Shown here piece by piece: positions 45,532 through 53,979 of a DNA stretch of 64,000 nucleotides; positions within the stretch are counted from its first letter, which is position 1, and every line of letters begins with the position of its first letter. Below the pieces are notes generated by a model. The model searched no databases, had not been told where the DNA came from, and was given only the letters and a program-made list of their open reading frames with translations. A program made the position numbers and the translations under genes. Source of the DNA: Bacillus sp. BGMRC 2118 (GTDB lineage: Bacteria; Bacillota; Bacilli; Bacillales; SA4); assembly GCA_008364785.1 (NCBI GenBank), contig VTTJ01000001.1:434001-498000 (forward strand), written 5' to 3'.

Positions 45532-46284
45532 TTAGTCATTAGGACACGTGTGATCATCTAAATGACCTGACCTCATTACCTTTGTTTGAAGATACTTTTC
45601 GTTAAACTCTGATTTGTCTCCCCATAGTGCTTGTCTTCCCGACACAGGGAGACCCGATTCCTTCAAAGCTTGTAGTTTTCTCGGATTATTGGTCATCAGT
45701 GTAACAGGCTTGGAACGGAGAGCCTTAAGCACCTGAATAGCATCTTCGTAGTTTCTGGAGTCATCAACAAACCCAAGTCCTTCATTCGCATCAACAGTAT
45801 CGTAACCATTTTCTTGGAGAACATATGCCATCGCTTTACTGAATAATCCAATTCCACGGCCTTCGTGGTTGGCTAAGTAAAACAGAGCGCCTGTACCATG
45901 TTCAACAATCATCTTCATTGATTCTTTTAATTGATAGCCACAATCACACCGTTTACTACCAAAAATATCTCCTGTATGACAAATAGAATGCATACGGATA
46001 ATGGCATCATCTCCGTATTCGAAATCTCCATACACTAGTACACTTGATTGCTGAAGCTCTGCCAGGTTTACTGAAGAAAGCTTTTCAATAATATTCTCTA
46101 CATTCTCTGTAACTTCTTCACAATTTAACCAGCAATACCAATTAAACACGACTGTTTGATCATATAAGTTTACAGGCAGACGAATTGGGCCAACTAAATA
46201 AATAGCACCTTTTTCAGTACGAATAAGTTGAATTTTATCTTCTAATATTTCTAAAACCTTTGGGTCCAGTTTTGTTTTATTCAT
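45532..46284 (-). CDS. ribA: GTP cyclohydrolase II (stand-alone RibA)
   Basis: A 250-residue GTP cyclohydrolase II, which opens GTP to 2,5-diamino-6-ribosylamino-pyrimidinone 5'-phosphate, first step of riboflavin synthesis. The zinc-binding site is SICHTGDIFGSKRCDCG, the guanine/phosphate-binding segment is ANHEGRGIGLFSKAMAY, and the nearby TNNPRKLQALKESGL motif closes the domain. Unlike the B. subtilis RibA, no DHBP synthase domain is fused to it, and no FMN riboswitch is seen in the 145 bases upstream, so it is unlikely to be the main riboflavin operon enzyme. It leads an operon with a nucleotidase. Confidence 0.92.
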   Translation of the reverse strand: MNKTKLDPKVLEILEDKIQLIRTEKGAIYLVGPIRLPVNLYDQTVVFNWYCWLNCEEVTENVENIIEKLSSVNLAELQQSSVLVYGDFEYGDDAIIRMHSICHTGDIFGSKRCDCGYQLKESMKMIVEHGTGALFYLANHEGRGIGLFSKAMAYVLQENGYDTVDANEGLGFVDDSRNYEDAIQVLKALRSKPVTLMTNNPRKLQALKESGLPVSGRQALWGDKSEFNEKYLQTKVMRSGHLDDHTCPND

Positions 46285-46429
46285 AATTAATCACCTTTTT
46301 TATTTATAGTGTGTTATTATATGTCCTTTTCATGTATGTGCTCAGGTTTTTATATTTTTCACGCATGATATTTTACAGTTATTAACAAACTAAGAAGAAC
46401 CAAATACCCCGTTAAATGAGGAGCAACTT

Positions 46430-47008
46430 ATGAATGAATCACAAGCAGATCATTTAGATAAGATAAAAAAATTATCAGAAGAACTTTCTAGAGAGCGACT
46501 TGACTATTGGTTTAACTATTCTTCATTTGATACTTGGCAATTCTGGGTGAATGTTGGCATTCTGTTCATTCCGTTAGTTATTCTTCTGATCAAGATAGAC
46601 AAATCAAGAGCATTACACCTTGGGTTTTATGGGTATAATGTGCATGTATTATCCACTTACATTGATGGTTACGCAACCAACCATGGTAATTGGGAATATC
46701 CCTTTAAGGTACTCCCTTTTCTACCTATTAATTTTGGATTAGATACTTCTCTAATTCCTGTAGTCTATATGCTTGGCTATCAATGGACAATACGTCACAA
46801 AAAAAATTATTACATTATGCTCTTAATTGTATCGGCAATCTTTTCATTTGTACTTAAACCGATTTTAGTTTATGTAGACCTCTTTCAGTTCGGAGAGGGT
46901 CATAACTATTTCAATTTATTCATTTGGTATTTTATCGGTGGTTTAATCGCAAAATGGATAACGAACCTATTTATATACTTTGAGAGAAAAGGAACAAATT
47001 CATTCTAA
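46430..47008 (+). CDS. CBO0543-type membrane protein
   Basis: A 192-residue membrane protein with an N-terminal charged helix (about 1-30), an aromatic stretch (FNYSSFDTWQFW) and about five hydrophobic helices. The YGYNVHVLSTYIDGYATNHGNWEYP segment and the spacing of Trp and Tyr fit the CBO0543 family of bacilli and clostridia, for which no function is known. It starts MNESQADHLDKIKKL, and GGAGCAACTT precedes the ATG. It is divergent from ribA. Confidence 0.78.
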   Translation: MNESQADHLDKIKKLSEELSRERLDYWFNYSSFDTWQFWVNVGILFIPLVILLIKIDKSRALHLGFYGYNVHVLSTYIDGYATNHGNWEYPFKVLPFLPINFGLDTSLIPVVYMLGYQWTIRHKKNYYIMLLIVSAIFSFVLKPILVYVDLFQFGEGHNYFNLFIWYFIGGLIAKWITNLFIYFERKGTNSF

Positions 47009-47078
47009 CTAAACAAATGAATTGTGTCTATTATTAAACTTTTTCAATCACTACAAACTTTAAGAAAGGAGTTTGATC

Positions 47079-47327
47079 ATGGAATATACGAATACGTTAG
47101 AAGAGGCTCTTAATGCATTACATCATGCAGAAGAAGCTGTCTACCATGCTCAGTCAGATTCTCAGCAAGAGTTTCGACAGGAAGCTTTTCAACAGCTTTT
47201 AATTGCTAATGAGAAGATTGAAGGTGCCTATCTACAAAACCCTACACCAGAACAGGAAAAGCGCCTTCACCAAGCAAAGGAACATTTACGACACTTAACG
47301 GAAGCACACCAAGCTTTAGAAAATTAG
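47079..47327 (+). CDS. small helical protein (82 aa), hypothetical
   Basis: About 82 residues, beginning MEYTNTLEEALNALHHAEEAVYHAQ and ending HLTEAHQALEN. The sequence is alpha-helical, acidic and rich in Ala, Gln and His, likely a helical hairpin. AAAGGAGTTTGATC gives an excellent ribosome binding site for the ATG at 47079 rather than the TTG six bases upstream. It is convergent with the MOSC gene; no family is recalled. Confidence 0.75.
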   Translation: MEYTNTLEEALNALHHAEEAVYHAQSDSQQEFRQEAFQQLLIANEKIEGAYLQNPTPEQEKRLHQAKEHLRHLTEAHQALEN

Positions 47328-47345
47328 TTGTATATTGTGCATTCA

Positions 47346-47987
47346 TTATTTGCCTAACTTATGTAATCTGTGTTGTAGCTTCTCTTTCCAACTATGTGCT
47401 AACTCCTCTATAGCGAGGAGTTTCTTTATTTCCTCTACATTGTTCTTATCATGGAAATAGAGCTCATTCGATTTGAGTACTGACATGGAATGTGGGTTTC
47501 TTTCTTTCAATATGATCGGTGAATCTTTCATAATCCATCCCTCTTTTAGCACTCGTCCTAGAAATCCTGTGTACCCCGTTTCGACTAACCTTCCTAATAA
47601 TAGGTCGAGACTATTGTATTTAGATAACGTATTACACGGAATTCGACCTTGAGTTATTTGGATGGAGGTTTCTCCAATCTGATAAATATCACCAATATGG
47701 GCAGTTGCTTCAGAAAGCCCCGAAACTGTAATGTTTTCTCCAAACCCCGGAATACTCAGTTCTTTTCCAAATTCAACTTTCCACTGTTCATAATGTTCAT
47801 AACAGTAAAATAGTACAGCACGATCTGGGCCGCCATGGAATTTAACCTGTTCTACTCCATCCCCTTTAAAGCCATCCTTTGTTAAAAAAGCTTTCTCCAC
47901 TGCTTGTTTTCCTACTCCAGACATAAAAACCTGTTGTTTATATTGAACCTTGTTAGGTTGTCCTATATTCAACGACTCGATCTTCAT
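47346..47987 (-). CDS. MOSC domain protein (YflK/YiiM type)
   Basis: A 213-residue protein with a C-terminal-type MOSC beta barrel. It shows the FHGGPDRAV and GENITVSGL motifs and the conserved molybdenum-cofactor-sulfur Cys in QGRIPCNTLSKY. MOSC proteins bind a molybdenum cofactor and reduce N-hydroxylated bases such as 6-hydroxylaminopurine (E. coli YiiM), or other N-hydroxyl substrates. Length matches B. subtilis YflK (about 221). It is a single gene convergent with the small gene to its left; partner reductases are not in the window. Confidence 0.9.
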   Translation of the reverse strand: MKIESLNIGQPNKVQYKQQVFMSGVGKQAVEKAFLTKDGFKGDGVEQVKFHGGPDRAVLFYCYEHYEQWKVEFGKELSIPGFGENITVSGLSEATAHIGDIYQIGETSIQITQGRIPCNTLSKYNSLDLLLGRLVETGYTGFLGRVLKEGWIMKDSPIILKERNPHSMSVLKSNELYFHDKNNVEEIKKLLAIEELAHSWKEKLQHRLHKLGK

Positions 47988-48103
47988 GATGTTCCTCCTT
48001 TTTAACTAAAAGAAAATAAATAGTGGTACAAACTATCCTACACGAATACTAATGTACAAGATGTATTGATATTTTACAATGTGTTATAGGAGTGGTGGAT
48101 AAC

Positions 48104-48727
48104 GTGAGTATTTTCATTAGTTATATTTTTCTAGGATTATCTTTAGCCGCACCCATTGGACCTATAAATGCTGCCCAGTTAGACAGAGGAATAAAACAAG
48201 GCTTCTTTCATGCATGGTTAATTGGTCTCGGTTCTGTTGCAGCTGACATCGTTTATATGTTTACAGTATATATGGGTATGGTTCATTTCATTGAAATTCC
48301 TATTGTTAAAGCATTTCTATGGTTGTTTGGTTTCTTTGTTCTAGTCTATACAGGCATTGAAAGTATAGTCAGTGCTGTTAATTTGAACACAACTGTTCGA
48401 AATAATGGGGATTCACGTATTAAAACATTTTTTACTGGTTTCTTTATGGCTCTATCCAATCCATTAACAATTTTATTTTGGTTAGGTATTTACGGGAGCA
48501 TCCTCGCCAAGAGTGCATCAAGCTTACAACCTGATCAACTAGTTTTATATAGTTTTGCCATTATTTTAGGACTTCTATTATGGGATGTAACGATGGCTGC
48601 TGTTGCTAGTACCTTTAGAAAGGTACTTACAAATTCAGTTCTTAAATTTATATCTGTCTTATCAGGTCTGTCTTTGCTAGGATTTGGTCTTTATTTTGGG
48701 CTTCAAGCATTTCATTTACTATTTTAA
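48104..48727 (+). CDS. LysE/RhtB family amino-acid exporter
   Basis: A 207-residue membrane protein with six predicted helices. The family signature LSLAAPIGPINAAQLDRGIKQGF appears at the N-terminus, followed by an AWLIGLGSVAADIVYMF helix and a characteristic MALSNPLTILFWLGIY motif. LysE-type proteins export amino acids or related compounds by proton antiport. A GTG start at 48104 is preferred because AGGAGTGG is 11 bases upstream. It is transcribed alone, and substrate specificity is not visible. Confidence 0.9.
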   Translation: MSIFISYIFLGLSLAAPIGPINAAQLDRGIKQGFFHAWLIGLGSVAADIVYMFTVYMGMVHFIEIPIVKAFLWLFGFFVLVYTGIESIVSAVNLNTTVRNNGDSRIKTFFTGFFMALSNPLTILFWLGIYGSILAKSASSLQPDQLVLYSFAIILGLLLWDVTMAAVASTFRKVLTNSVLKFISVLSGLSLLGFGLYFGLQAFHLLF

Positions 48728-48847
48728 TGAAAGGCTATTTACATAGATGGTTACCTTTAGAAGAGGATGTGTACTACGTTAATCTCAAATTTTTGTTCAA
48801 CCTTTCCTTCAAGTTCCAGTTTTTCCGTAATAAAAGCAGATGGAAAG

Positions 48848-48876
48848 AAAACGACAAGCTCTTAGCTTGTCGTTTC
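48848..48876. terminator. bidirectional terminator between LysE and the amino-acid permease
   Basis: Perfect 12-bp stem AAACGACAAGCT / AGCTTGTCGTTT with a three-base loop, between convergent genes; T residues follow on the plus strand. Two genes share it. Confidence 0.85.
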
Positions 48877-48883
48877 TTTACTC

Positions 48884-50239
48884 CTATTGTGTTGCCTCTT
48901 CGTTCTTCCATTTCTTCCTCATAATTAATGTGACAATACCAATGACAGCTAAAAATGCAAAACTTACAAAGAATCCTATTCTGCTCACCTTTTCGAACAT
49001 TGTACCACTAACTGCAAGCAGGATTAAAAGTATCCCAAGAAGTCGGAGAAATTTATCTGTGGCTGTTAATTTCTTCATCACACGTTTAAATGAAAACAAA
49101 ATAAACAACCAAGTGTATAAAAGCATAAGACCCGCTGCAGTCGTTAAATATTCGTATATTTTATCTGGGAGTAACAGTGATACGACGATTGAAACAGCTA
49201 ATCCACCAATCGTTAAAAATAAAGCAGCAATTGGAAGCTTCTTCTTACCCTTCGTCTTTTGGAAGACCTTAGGAGCATCTCCGTCCTCTGATAAAGTGAC
49301 AAGCATGTTGATCACTCCATAAAGGGCTGCCACCATTGTAGAAAAACCGCCAATAATAAGAACGGCATTAAACACATGGGGAACAAAAGGCAAATTATAC
49401 CCTTCTAGTGCTGTAATGAATGGACTTTGTTTAGTTGAAAACTTCTCCCATGATAAGAGTGTTATCGCTAGCCCTAATGAAAGAAGATAGATGGTAGTCA
49501 GTAAAATCAACATAATTTTACCAGATTTCGGTGCATCCTTCGGTTCTTTTAAATCTGATGCCATTATACCCATGACTTCAATTCCTCCAAATGCATAAAA
49601 GGCATAAATTAATGCTGTCCAAAATCCCTTAAATCCATTTGGAAAAATTTCACTATATGTCTTTTCTATATTCACTTCTTTTTCACCATCTATCACTCCA
49701 AAAACAGCAAGTGCAGCAATGATGATAAACATAAAGATTGCAGCTATTTTTAAGATAGCCAAGACATTTTCAACTTTTTTGAAGCTGCTAACACCCGCAA
49801 CTATAACAAGGATACCTAACACTCCATAAATGAGTGTTAGAAGCCATAGTGGAAAATTATCAAACCAGAATCGTGTAAAGAGTCCTAAAGCCGTTAGCTG
49901 ACTCCCCATGATTAACATTTCAGATGCCCAATACACCCATCCATTGCTGAAGCCTGCCCATCTTCCAAATGCCTTTTTAGCATATGACCGAAAGGAACCC
50001 TTTTGAGGATCCTCTGCTGTCATTCTAGCTAAAGCATTGAATACAATATATGTTGCCAATGCCGCCAGTAAAAGTGAAATAAGTATAGAAGGTCCACTTG
50101 TTTTTATGGCTAAACTAGATCCCAGGAAGAAACCTGTACCAATAATACTCGCAACTCCAAGAAGAGAAAGTTGCCACCACTTTAGACTCCCCTTTTTATC
50201 GTTAGAAGAGTTTGCATCCTTAGATTGGCTCTGCGTCAT
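48884..50239 (-). CDS. amino-acid permease, APC superfamily (YbxG-like)
   Basis: A 451-residue transporter with about twelve predicted helices. The LKWWQLSLLGVASIIGTGFFLGSSLAIK N-terminal helix is typical of the amino-acid/polyamine/organocation family, with the conserved Gly-Thr-Gly unwound helix. The segment YAFYAFGGIEVMGIMASDLKEPKDAPK matches helix 6 of the AAT group. The ATG at 50239 has GGGAGACATATT upstream. In B. subtilis the permease YbxG neighbours csgA and ybxH, and relatives of those lie about 4 kb to the right here, so a YbxG relationship is likely. Substrate is unknown. Confidence 0.85.
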   Translation of the reverse strand: MTQSQSKDANSSNDKKGSLKWWQLSLLGVASIIGTGFFLGSSLAIKTSGPSILISLLLAALATYIVFNALARMTAEDPQKGSFRSYAKKAFGRWAGFSNGWVYWASEMLIMGSQLTALGLFTRFWFDNFPLWLLTLIYGVLGILVIVAGVSSFKKVENVLAILKIAAIFMFIIIAALAVFGVIDGEKEVNIEKTYSEIFPNGFKGFWTALIYAFYAFGGIEVMGIMASDLKEPKDAPKSGKIMLILLTTIYLLSLGLAITLLSWEKFSTKQSPFITALEGYNLPFVPHVFNAVLIIGGFSTMVAALYGVINMLVTLSEDGDAPKVFQKTKGKKKLPIAALFLTIGGLAVSIVVSLLLPDKIYEYLTTAAGLMLLYTWLFILFSFKRVMKKLTATDKFLRLLGILLILLAVSGTMFEKVSRIGFFVSFAFLAVIGIVTLIMRKKWKNEEATQ

Positions 50240-50313
50240 AATATGTCTCCCATCTATCAAGCTAATAAATACATGGGTATTATTCACATATCATGAGAGA
50301 AGCATTCATACGA

Positions 50314-50350
50314 TAGCTCTTTTCACAAACAATGTTGCAATATTCAAATC
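50314..50350 (+). repeat. diverged copy of the interspersed repeat
   Basis: GCTCTTTTCACAAACAATGT, then TGCAATATTC resembles the TTTTCGTACAAATTGTTGCAT core of the copy at 20181. It lies upstream of the amino-acid permease gene. Similarity is partial. Confidence 0.35.
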
Positions 50351-50488
50351 AAATTATCCATCATAACTCAATACAGATAAACTATTTATTTGACTCCTTG
50401 AATAACGTGATTTTAGTCTTAATGAACAATTTATAAAACTACAACCATATAAAAAATATCAAAAAAAAGATCCCGTTATTCCAAAATC

Positions 50489-50668
50489 TTATGCACCAGT
50501 CTTTCTTCTTTGGTTATTAGGTTTCTTGGTATGCTGACTTTTCATTTTTTGTGTCCCAGTATCTCCCTTTTTGCTGTTTGAAGCCCCGCTCTCATTTGCT
50601 TGTTTCTTATTTGCAAGTTGTTGCTTAATAGCCTCTTGTAAGCTGATTTTCTTTTTTTCAGTTGTCAT
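50489..50668 (-). CDS. small basic protein (59 aa), hypothetical
   Basis: A 59-residue Lys/Gln/Asn-rich protein beginning MTTEKKKISLQEAIKQQLANKK and ending KPNNQRRKTGA. It has a helical N-terminal half and a disordered basic tail. AAGGGACTGAACTATA precedes the ATG, a long but workable ribosome binding site. It is independent of its neighbours. The composition suggests nucleic-acid contact or a spore protein, but I recognise no named family. Confidence 0.7.
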   Translation of the reverse strand: MTTEKKKISLQEAIKQQLANKKQANESGASNSKKGDTGTQKMKSQHTKKPNNQRRKTGA

Positions 50669-50794
50669 TATAGTTCAGTCCCTTACACGTTAATCATTAC
50701 ATTGAAATGTAATTTTGTTTTTGATAGTTATCCTTCAGTGTATAATAATATAGAAAGCAAAAACTGTAAATAAGAAAAAAGACAAGGTGATGAA

Positions 50795-51103
50795 ATGTTT
50801 ACAATTACTGAATACACAGTTGAACGTATGGATGACCCGTTTAACATTCTACAAGGCAACCGATATGAGTTTATTTTACAAATCAGTGTAGACGAAGAGG
50901 ATGAATTATATACAGAAAAAGGTGTTTACTTGAGAGTCATCTTTACAATTGATGGGATACTTAAGAAAATTTCTCAATATACCTTTCATGAAAATTCAAC
51001 CAACCGGTACTTAGAATTTGAACTAGAAGAGGTTGAAGAAAAAGAGGTCCTTCATTTTTGTTTAACACATTATAATCAAACAGACGAAGAAGAAGTCGAA
51101 TAA
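50795..51103 (+). CDS. acidic protein, DUF6509-like (102 aa)
   Basis: A 102-residue acidic protein, MFTITEYTVERMDDPFNILQGNRYEFILQISVDEEDELYTEKGVYLRVIF, with strand-rich composition and a Glu-rich tail (EEVEEKEV, DEEEVE). It reads like the Bacillus DUF6509 family, for which I know no function. AAGGTGATGAA precedes the start. A terminator follows. It is convergent with the acidic protein to its right, which also ends in Glu-rich runs. Confidence 0.7.
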   Translation: MFTITEYTVERMDDPFNILQGNRYEFILQISVDEEDELYTEKGVYLRVIFTIDGILKKISQYTFHENSTNRYLEFELEEVEEKEVLHFCLTHYNQTDEEEVE

Positions 51104-51119
51104 CTTTTTGATAAAAGTA

Positions 51120-51152
51120 TGAAGCCCCCAGAACTGGAGGCTTCATTTTTTT
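51120..51152 (+). terminator. intrinsic terminator of the DUF6509-like gene
   Basis: An 11-bp stem with one G-U pair (TGAAGCCCCCA / TGGAGGCTTCA), four-base loop, and a TTTTTTT run on the plus strand. Confidence 0.85.
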
Positions 51153-51540
51153 AGGCATTCTTCCCATCTTCTGTTATATGGTACATAAGATGTGCTAGAT
51201 GATGAATTGGACCGTATTCCTCTTCCTCTTCATTCACCTCTTCATTAAATTCAAGATCATTTAAATATAAAGCGGTAAACTGATAAAAATCCTTCAGTTC
51301 AAATTCATAGCAAGCAACTGGGTCCTCAGCATCTTCCTCATATTGAAGAACTAAATAATGTTCTTCACCCTGTTCATCTTCTGCATCGAAATAGACAAAA
51401 AAGCCTACGTTCGTATCGAGCTCAAATAAATGTCTTGTACCTCCTGCTGTCACAACATTAAAATCGTCCTCTGTTAATTTTTTAACATTCATTGGTTTCA
51501 CTGCATCTTCTTTATGAAATGTAACGGTAAAATTTTGCAT
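51151..51540 (-). CDS. acidic cytosolic protein (129 aa), hypothetical
   Basis: A 129-residue protein, strongly acidic with an EEVNEEEEEYG stretch and a histidine-rich C-terminal helix (IHHLAHLMYHITEDG). Beta strands alternate with acidic turns (FFVYFDAEDEQGEEHYLVLQYEEDAEDPVACYEFELKD). No membrane segment or catalytic motif is seen. GAAGGAGGAATAACC precedes the ATG. It shares its terminator region with the convergent DUF6509-like gene. I do not recognise the family. Confidence 0.75.
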   Translation of the reverse strand: MQNFTVTFHKEDAVKPMNVKKLTEDDFNVVTAGGTRHLFELDTNVGFFVYFDAEDEQGEEHYLVLQYEEDAEDPVACYEFELKDFYQFTALYLNDLEFNEEVNEEEEEYGPIHHLAHLMYHITEDGKNA

Positions 51541-51620
51541 GGTTATTCCTCCTTCATATGTATTGAATAAGCCTATCCAACTTAACGAAAATTGTCAAAC
51601 TTGACCTCGAATGTTATAAA

Positions 51621-51906
51621 AAAGGCTGCTTCGCATTGGTTGTTATTTTCGTATAAGGCAAGGAACATGTTGTTTATAGGGGCGTGACATTTTGTTATAG
51701 AAGTAATCTGATTTTGATATATAGCAGGTTTGTTTATAAATGGCTCTTTTCTAAGACGTTATTGCTTAAAGTAACCCGGTTTAGATGCAAATGAGGTTGG
51801 ATTAGAAGAAAGGCAACCCACTTTTTGTATAGACATAACAACACTAAAGTAAAATTCCGGCTTTTTTTGATTTTTATGCAAAGCAAAATCTATACAAAAA
51901 CAGCCT
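51621..51906. repeat. cluster of degenerate interspersed repeats with inverted ends
   Basis: AAGGCTGCTTCGCATTGG at 51621 and, inverted, AAGGCTGTTTTTGTATAG from 51906 leftward bracket about 285 bp without genes. A third copy-like piece (GGCTCTTTTCTAAGACGTTA) begins at 51741. All resemble the 20181 and 28893 repeat. The block lies between the acidic-protein gene and the MprF-like gene. Confidence 0.55.
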
Positions 51907-51923
51907 TATGAAAAGAGACAAAA

Positions 51924-51944
51924 AAAGACAGCTATTAACTGTCT
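51924..51944 (-). terminator. intrinsic terminator of the MprF-like gene
   Basis: Stem AGACAG / CTGTCT, extended by AAG residues, followed on the minus strand by TTTTTTTGTC, immediately after the stop codon. Confidence 0.75.
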
Positions 51945-51945
51945 C

Positions 51946-53073
51946 TTAACTGACTCTCTTCAATACTTGTTGCAGCACAGGTTTTCTTTGTTTATCGTAT
52001 TTCAAATGGATAAGTGCAATAATACGAAGTAACACACCAAGTATTGTCGTCTTTTGGTATGCAATGTAGCGAGGCTCCCAATGAGTGGCAAACTTCGCCT
52101 TATATTCTTTTAAGCCCTTGAATTTATAAAACCTCTCTCCATGCTCATACATAAGATTTGCTGACCACTCGTAGAAGGTTGCTGTACGGTCAGTAGGTTT
52201 GACATTCGATAAAGGTGCCATGCCTAGACTGCAGTAATCAAAACCTTGCTCCTTCGCCCATAAAAATATTGAAGTAAATAACACATCCATTGTACCATGA
52301 GGACTATCCGGCAAATATCTCATTAAATCTACATGAATATTATGCTCTTCTTGGTAGGAATGGCTTGGAAGTGTGGCAAAAGCTATAATTTTACCAGTTG
52401 TGTCCATCATGACGGCTATGGGAAAACGAGTAATATAATCTTTTTCAAAATAACTAACTGAGAACCCTTTTTCATTTCTGTTACCTAACCATAAATCTGA
52501 TACATGTTTTATCTCATCCAGCAATTGTTCAGAATGCGGAGGCTGTAACACCTTGCTCTCAAAACCATTTCGACTAAATTTATTTCTTCTCGTTCTTAAT
52601 TTGGATCCTTGTTTACCTTCTAACGTATAAGATAATAAATCTACTTTAGCTTCTTCTCCAATTTTTACAATGTGGTAGTTCATTTTTTTATATAATTCAA
52701 TATATTGGGACGATATTTGATAAAATATCGGACGATGCACCAGCTTTAATTTACATTTCTCTTCAAGTTCTTTCAAAGCAGAATCATAATGCCTTTCATC
52801 ACCAATCGGGTCTCCAAGAACAACGACTTTCCCAGCTATTTTTTGAAGGCTAAAATAAACGGATTTATGTTGATTCCAAAAACCAAATTTGTCATTTAGG
52901 AACATTAAATGTGATAGAAAGTGTCCTCCATAGTTTGACACAAAACCGAAGAGTTCTAAATAGTTAGGATCATGGAACGTATCTTTTGTTTTTTGTAGAT
53001 AGATATATAAGAACGATCCACTTAACACAATTATAGTAAATCCTATAATTGAATATATTAAGGTCTCTGTCAT
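51946..53073 (-). CDS. MprF C-terminal-like aminoacyltransferase domain protein (DUF2156)
   Basis: A 375-residue protein with one N-terminal membrane helix (about 8-27) and a tandem GNAT-like DUF2156 domain. This is the domain of MprF that transfers lysine or alanine from aminoacyl-tRNA to phosphatidylglycerol. Family motifs seen are YFSLQKIAGKVVVLGDPIGDE, LRTRRNKFSRNGF, FDYCSLGMAPLSN and YKFKGLKEYKAKFATHWEPRYIAYQ. It lacks the eight to twelve helices of the MprF flippase half, so it is the short form. Its actual lipid and amino acid are not visible. AGGAGGAGAGTT precedes the ATG. Confidence 0.88.
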   Translation of the reverse strand: MTETLIYSIIGFTIIVLSGSFLYIYLQKTKDTFHDPNYLELFGFVSNYGGHFLSHLMFLNDKFGFWNQHKSVYFSLQKIAGKVVVLGDPIGDERHYDSALKELEEKCKLKLVHRPIFYQISSQYIELYKKMNYHIVKIGEEAKVDLLSYTLEGKQGSKLRTRRNKFSRNGFESKVLQPPHSEQLLDEIKHVSDLWLGNRNEKGFSVSYFEKDYITRFPIAVMMDTTGKIIAFATLPSHSYQEEHNIHVDLMRYLPDSPHGTMDVLFTSIFLWAKEQGFDYCSLGMAPLSNVKPTDRTATFYEWSANLMYEHGERFYKFKGLKEYKAKFATHWEPRYIAYQKTTILGVLLRIIALIHLKYDKQRKPVLQQVLKRVS

Positions 53074-53157
53074 AACTCTCCTCCTATGCAGTGAATACTA
53101 AAGTAATATACCACATGCATAGAACAATTGGTGTAATAATTTTATTGGAAATTGAAA

Positions 53158-53883
53158 CTAAATTCGAAAGTCATTATGATGGTTTTGAGAATACGAATAC
53201 TGTGAACGACTCCATCCAAAAACGATAAAGGCTGGAACAATTAATATTAAGGATAATAAACTCATAAAAATAACAGTTGTAGATGGCTTCATTTCCTTTT
53301 TTCCAGCTAACTTACTATATTTATCCTTAAACTCTTGTATCTCTTCATTATTCAACACCTGTCTTTCTTGTAAGAAAGCACCACTATTCATATCCAAATA
53401 ATACGTTTGATAATGATGACTTTTAACAAAGTCTCCTTTAACTGATTCAAACTCTACAAAAAAAGCTACAATCTTGCCCTTTTGTTCTTTTATTTTTGTC
53501 TCCTTTACCGTCATTTCAGACTCACTATGTAATAGCTCTGTAATTCCTTCTTTAATTTCTTCCTTATTTTTAATAGAAGCTGTTTCTTCCACCCCCTCTA
53601 TGATCTTTATCAATTTATCTGAAACAGCATTAACTTCGTTTTTCAACTCTTCATTAAACTCCAACTCACCATTGTATGGAACCTCAACTTCGTATGTCTC
53701 TTCAATTAAGCCATTAACTGTTATAGAGTCTATAACTTTAAAAGTTCCTTCTTTAAAATTCTTTTCATCCTGTTTTACTTTTTCAGATACTTGATCACGG
53801 TGGTCTCCTTTAGCAAATACAGAGTAATTTCCAAAATGCCACATTAAAAAGAACATAAAAATTAATAAAATCATTTTTTTCAT
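53158..53883 (-). CDS. exported, C-terminally anchored protein of unknown function
   Basis: About 241 residues, beginning with a signal-peptide-like segment (MKKMILLIFMFFLMWHFGNYSVFAKG). The long soluble, acidic region (about 25-205) has alternating strands and helices. A C-terminal membrane helix follows (TTVIFMSLLSLILIVPAFIVFGW) with a short cytoplasmic tail. The layout fits a bitopic protein whose main domain is outside the membrane. The start at 53883 has AGGAGGGATGAC. I recognise no family; no enzyme motif is visible. It sits among sporulation-type small genes, which is only weak context. Confidence 0.75.
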   Translation of the reverse strand: MKKMILLIFMFFLMWHFGNYSVFAKGDHRDQVSEKVKQDEKNFKEGTFKVIDSITVNGLIEETYEVEVPYNGELEFNEELKNEVNAVSDKLIKIIEGVEETASIKNKEEIKEGITELLHSESEMTVKETKIKEQKGKIVAFFVEFESVKGDFVKSHHYQTYYLDMNSGAFLQERQVLNNEEIQEFKDKYSKLAGKKEMKPSTTVIFMSLLSLILIVPAFIVFGWSRSQYSYSQNHHNDFRI

Positions 53884-53979
53884 GTCATCCCTCCTATTTC
53901 CAATATATAACAAAATTAACTGGTAAAAATAGGTAATCATTGTCAGAACTGTGAATATACGATGAAAAAAATGTGACAA

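Noticed and set aside
46285..46429. Possible FMN riboswitch before ribA
   Set aside because: The space is only 145 bp and lacks the conserved riboswitch segments.
48727..48924. Plus-strand ORFs after the LysE gene
   Set aside because: They run through the shared terminator into the antisense strand of the amino-acid permease gene and have no ribosome binding site.
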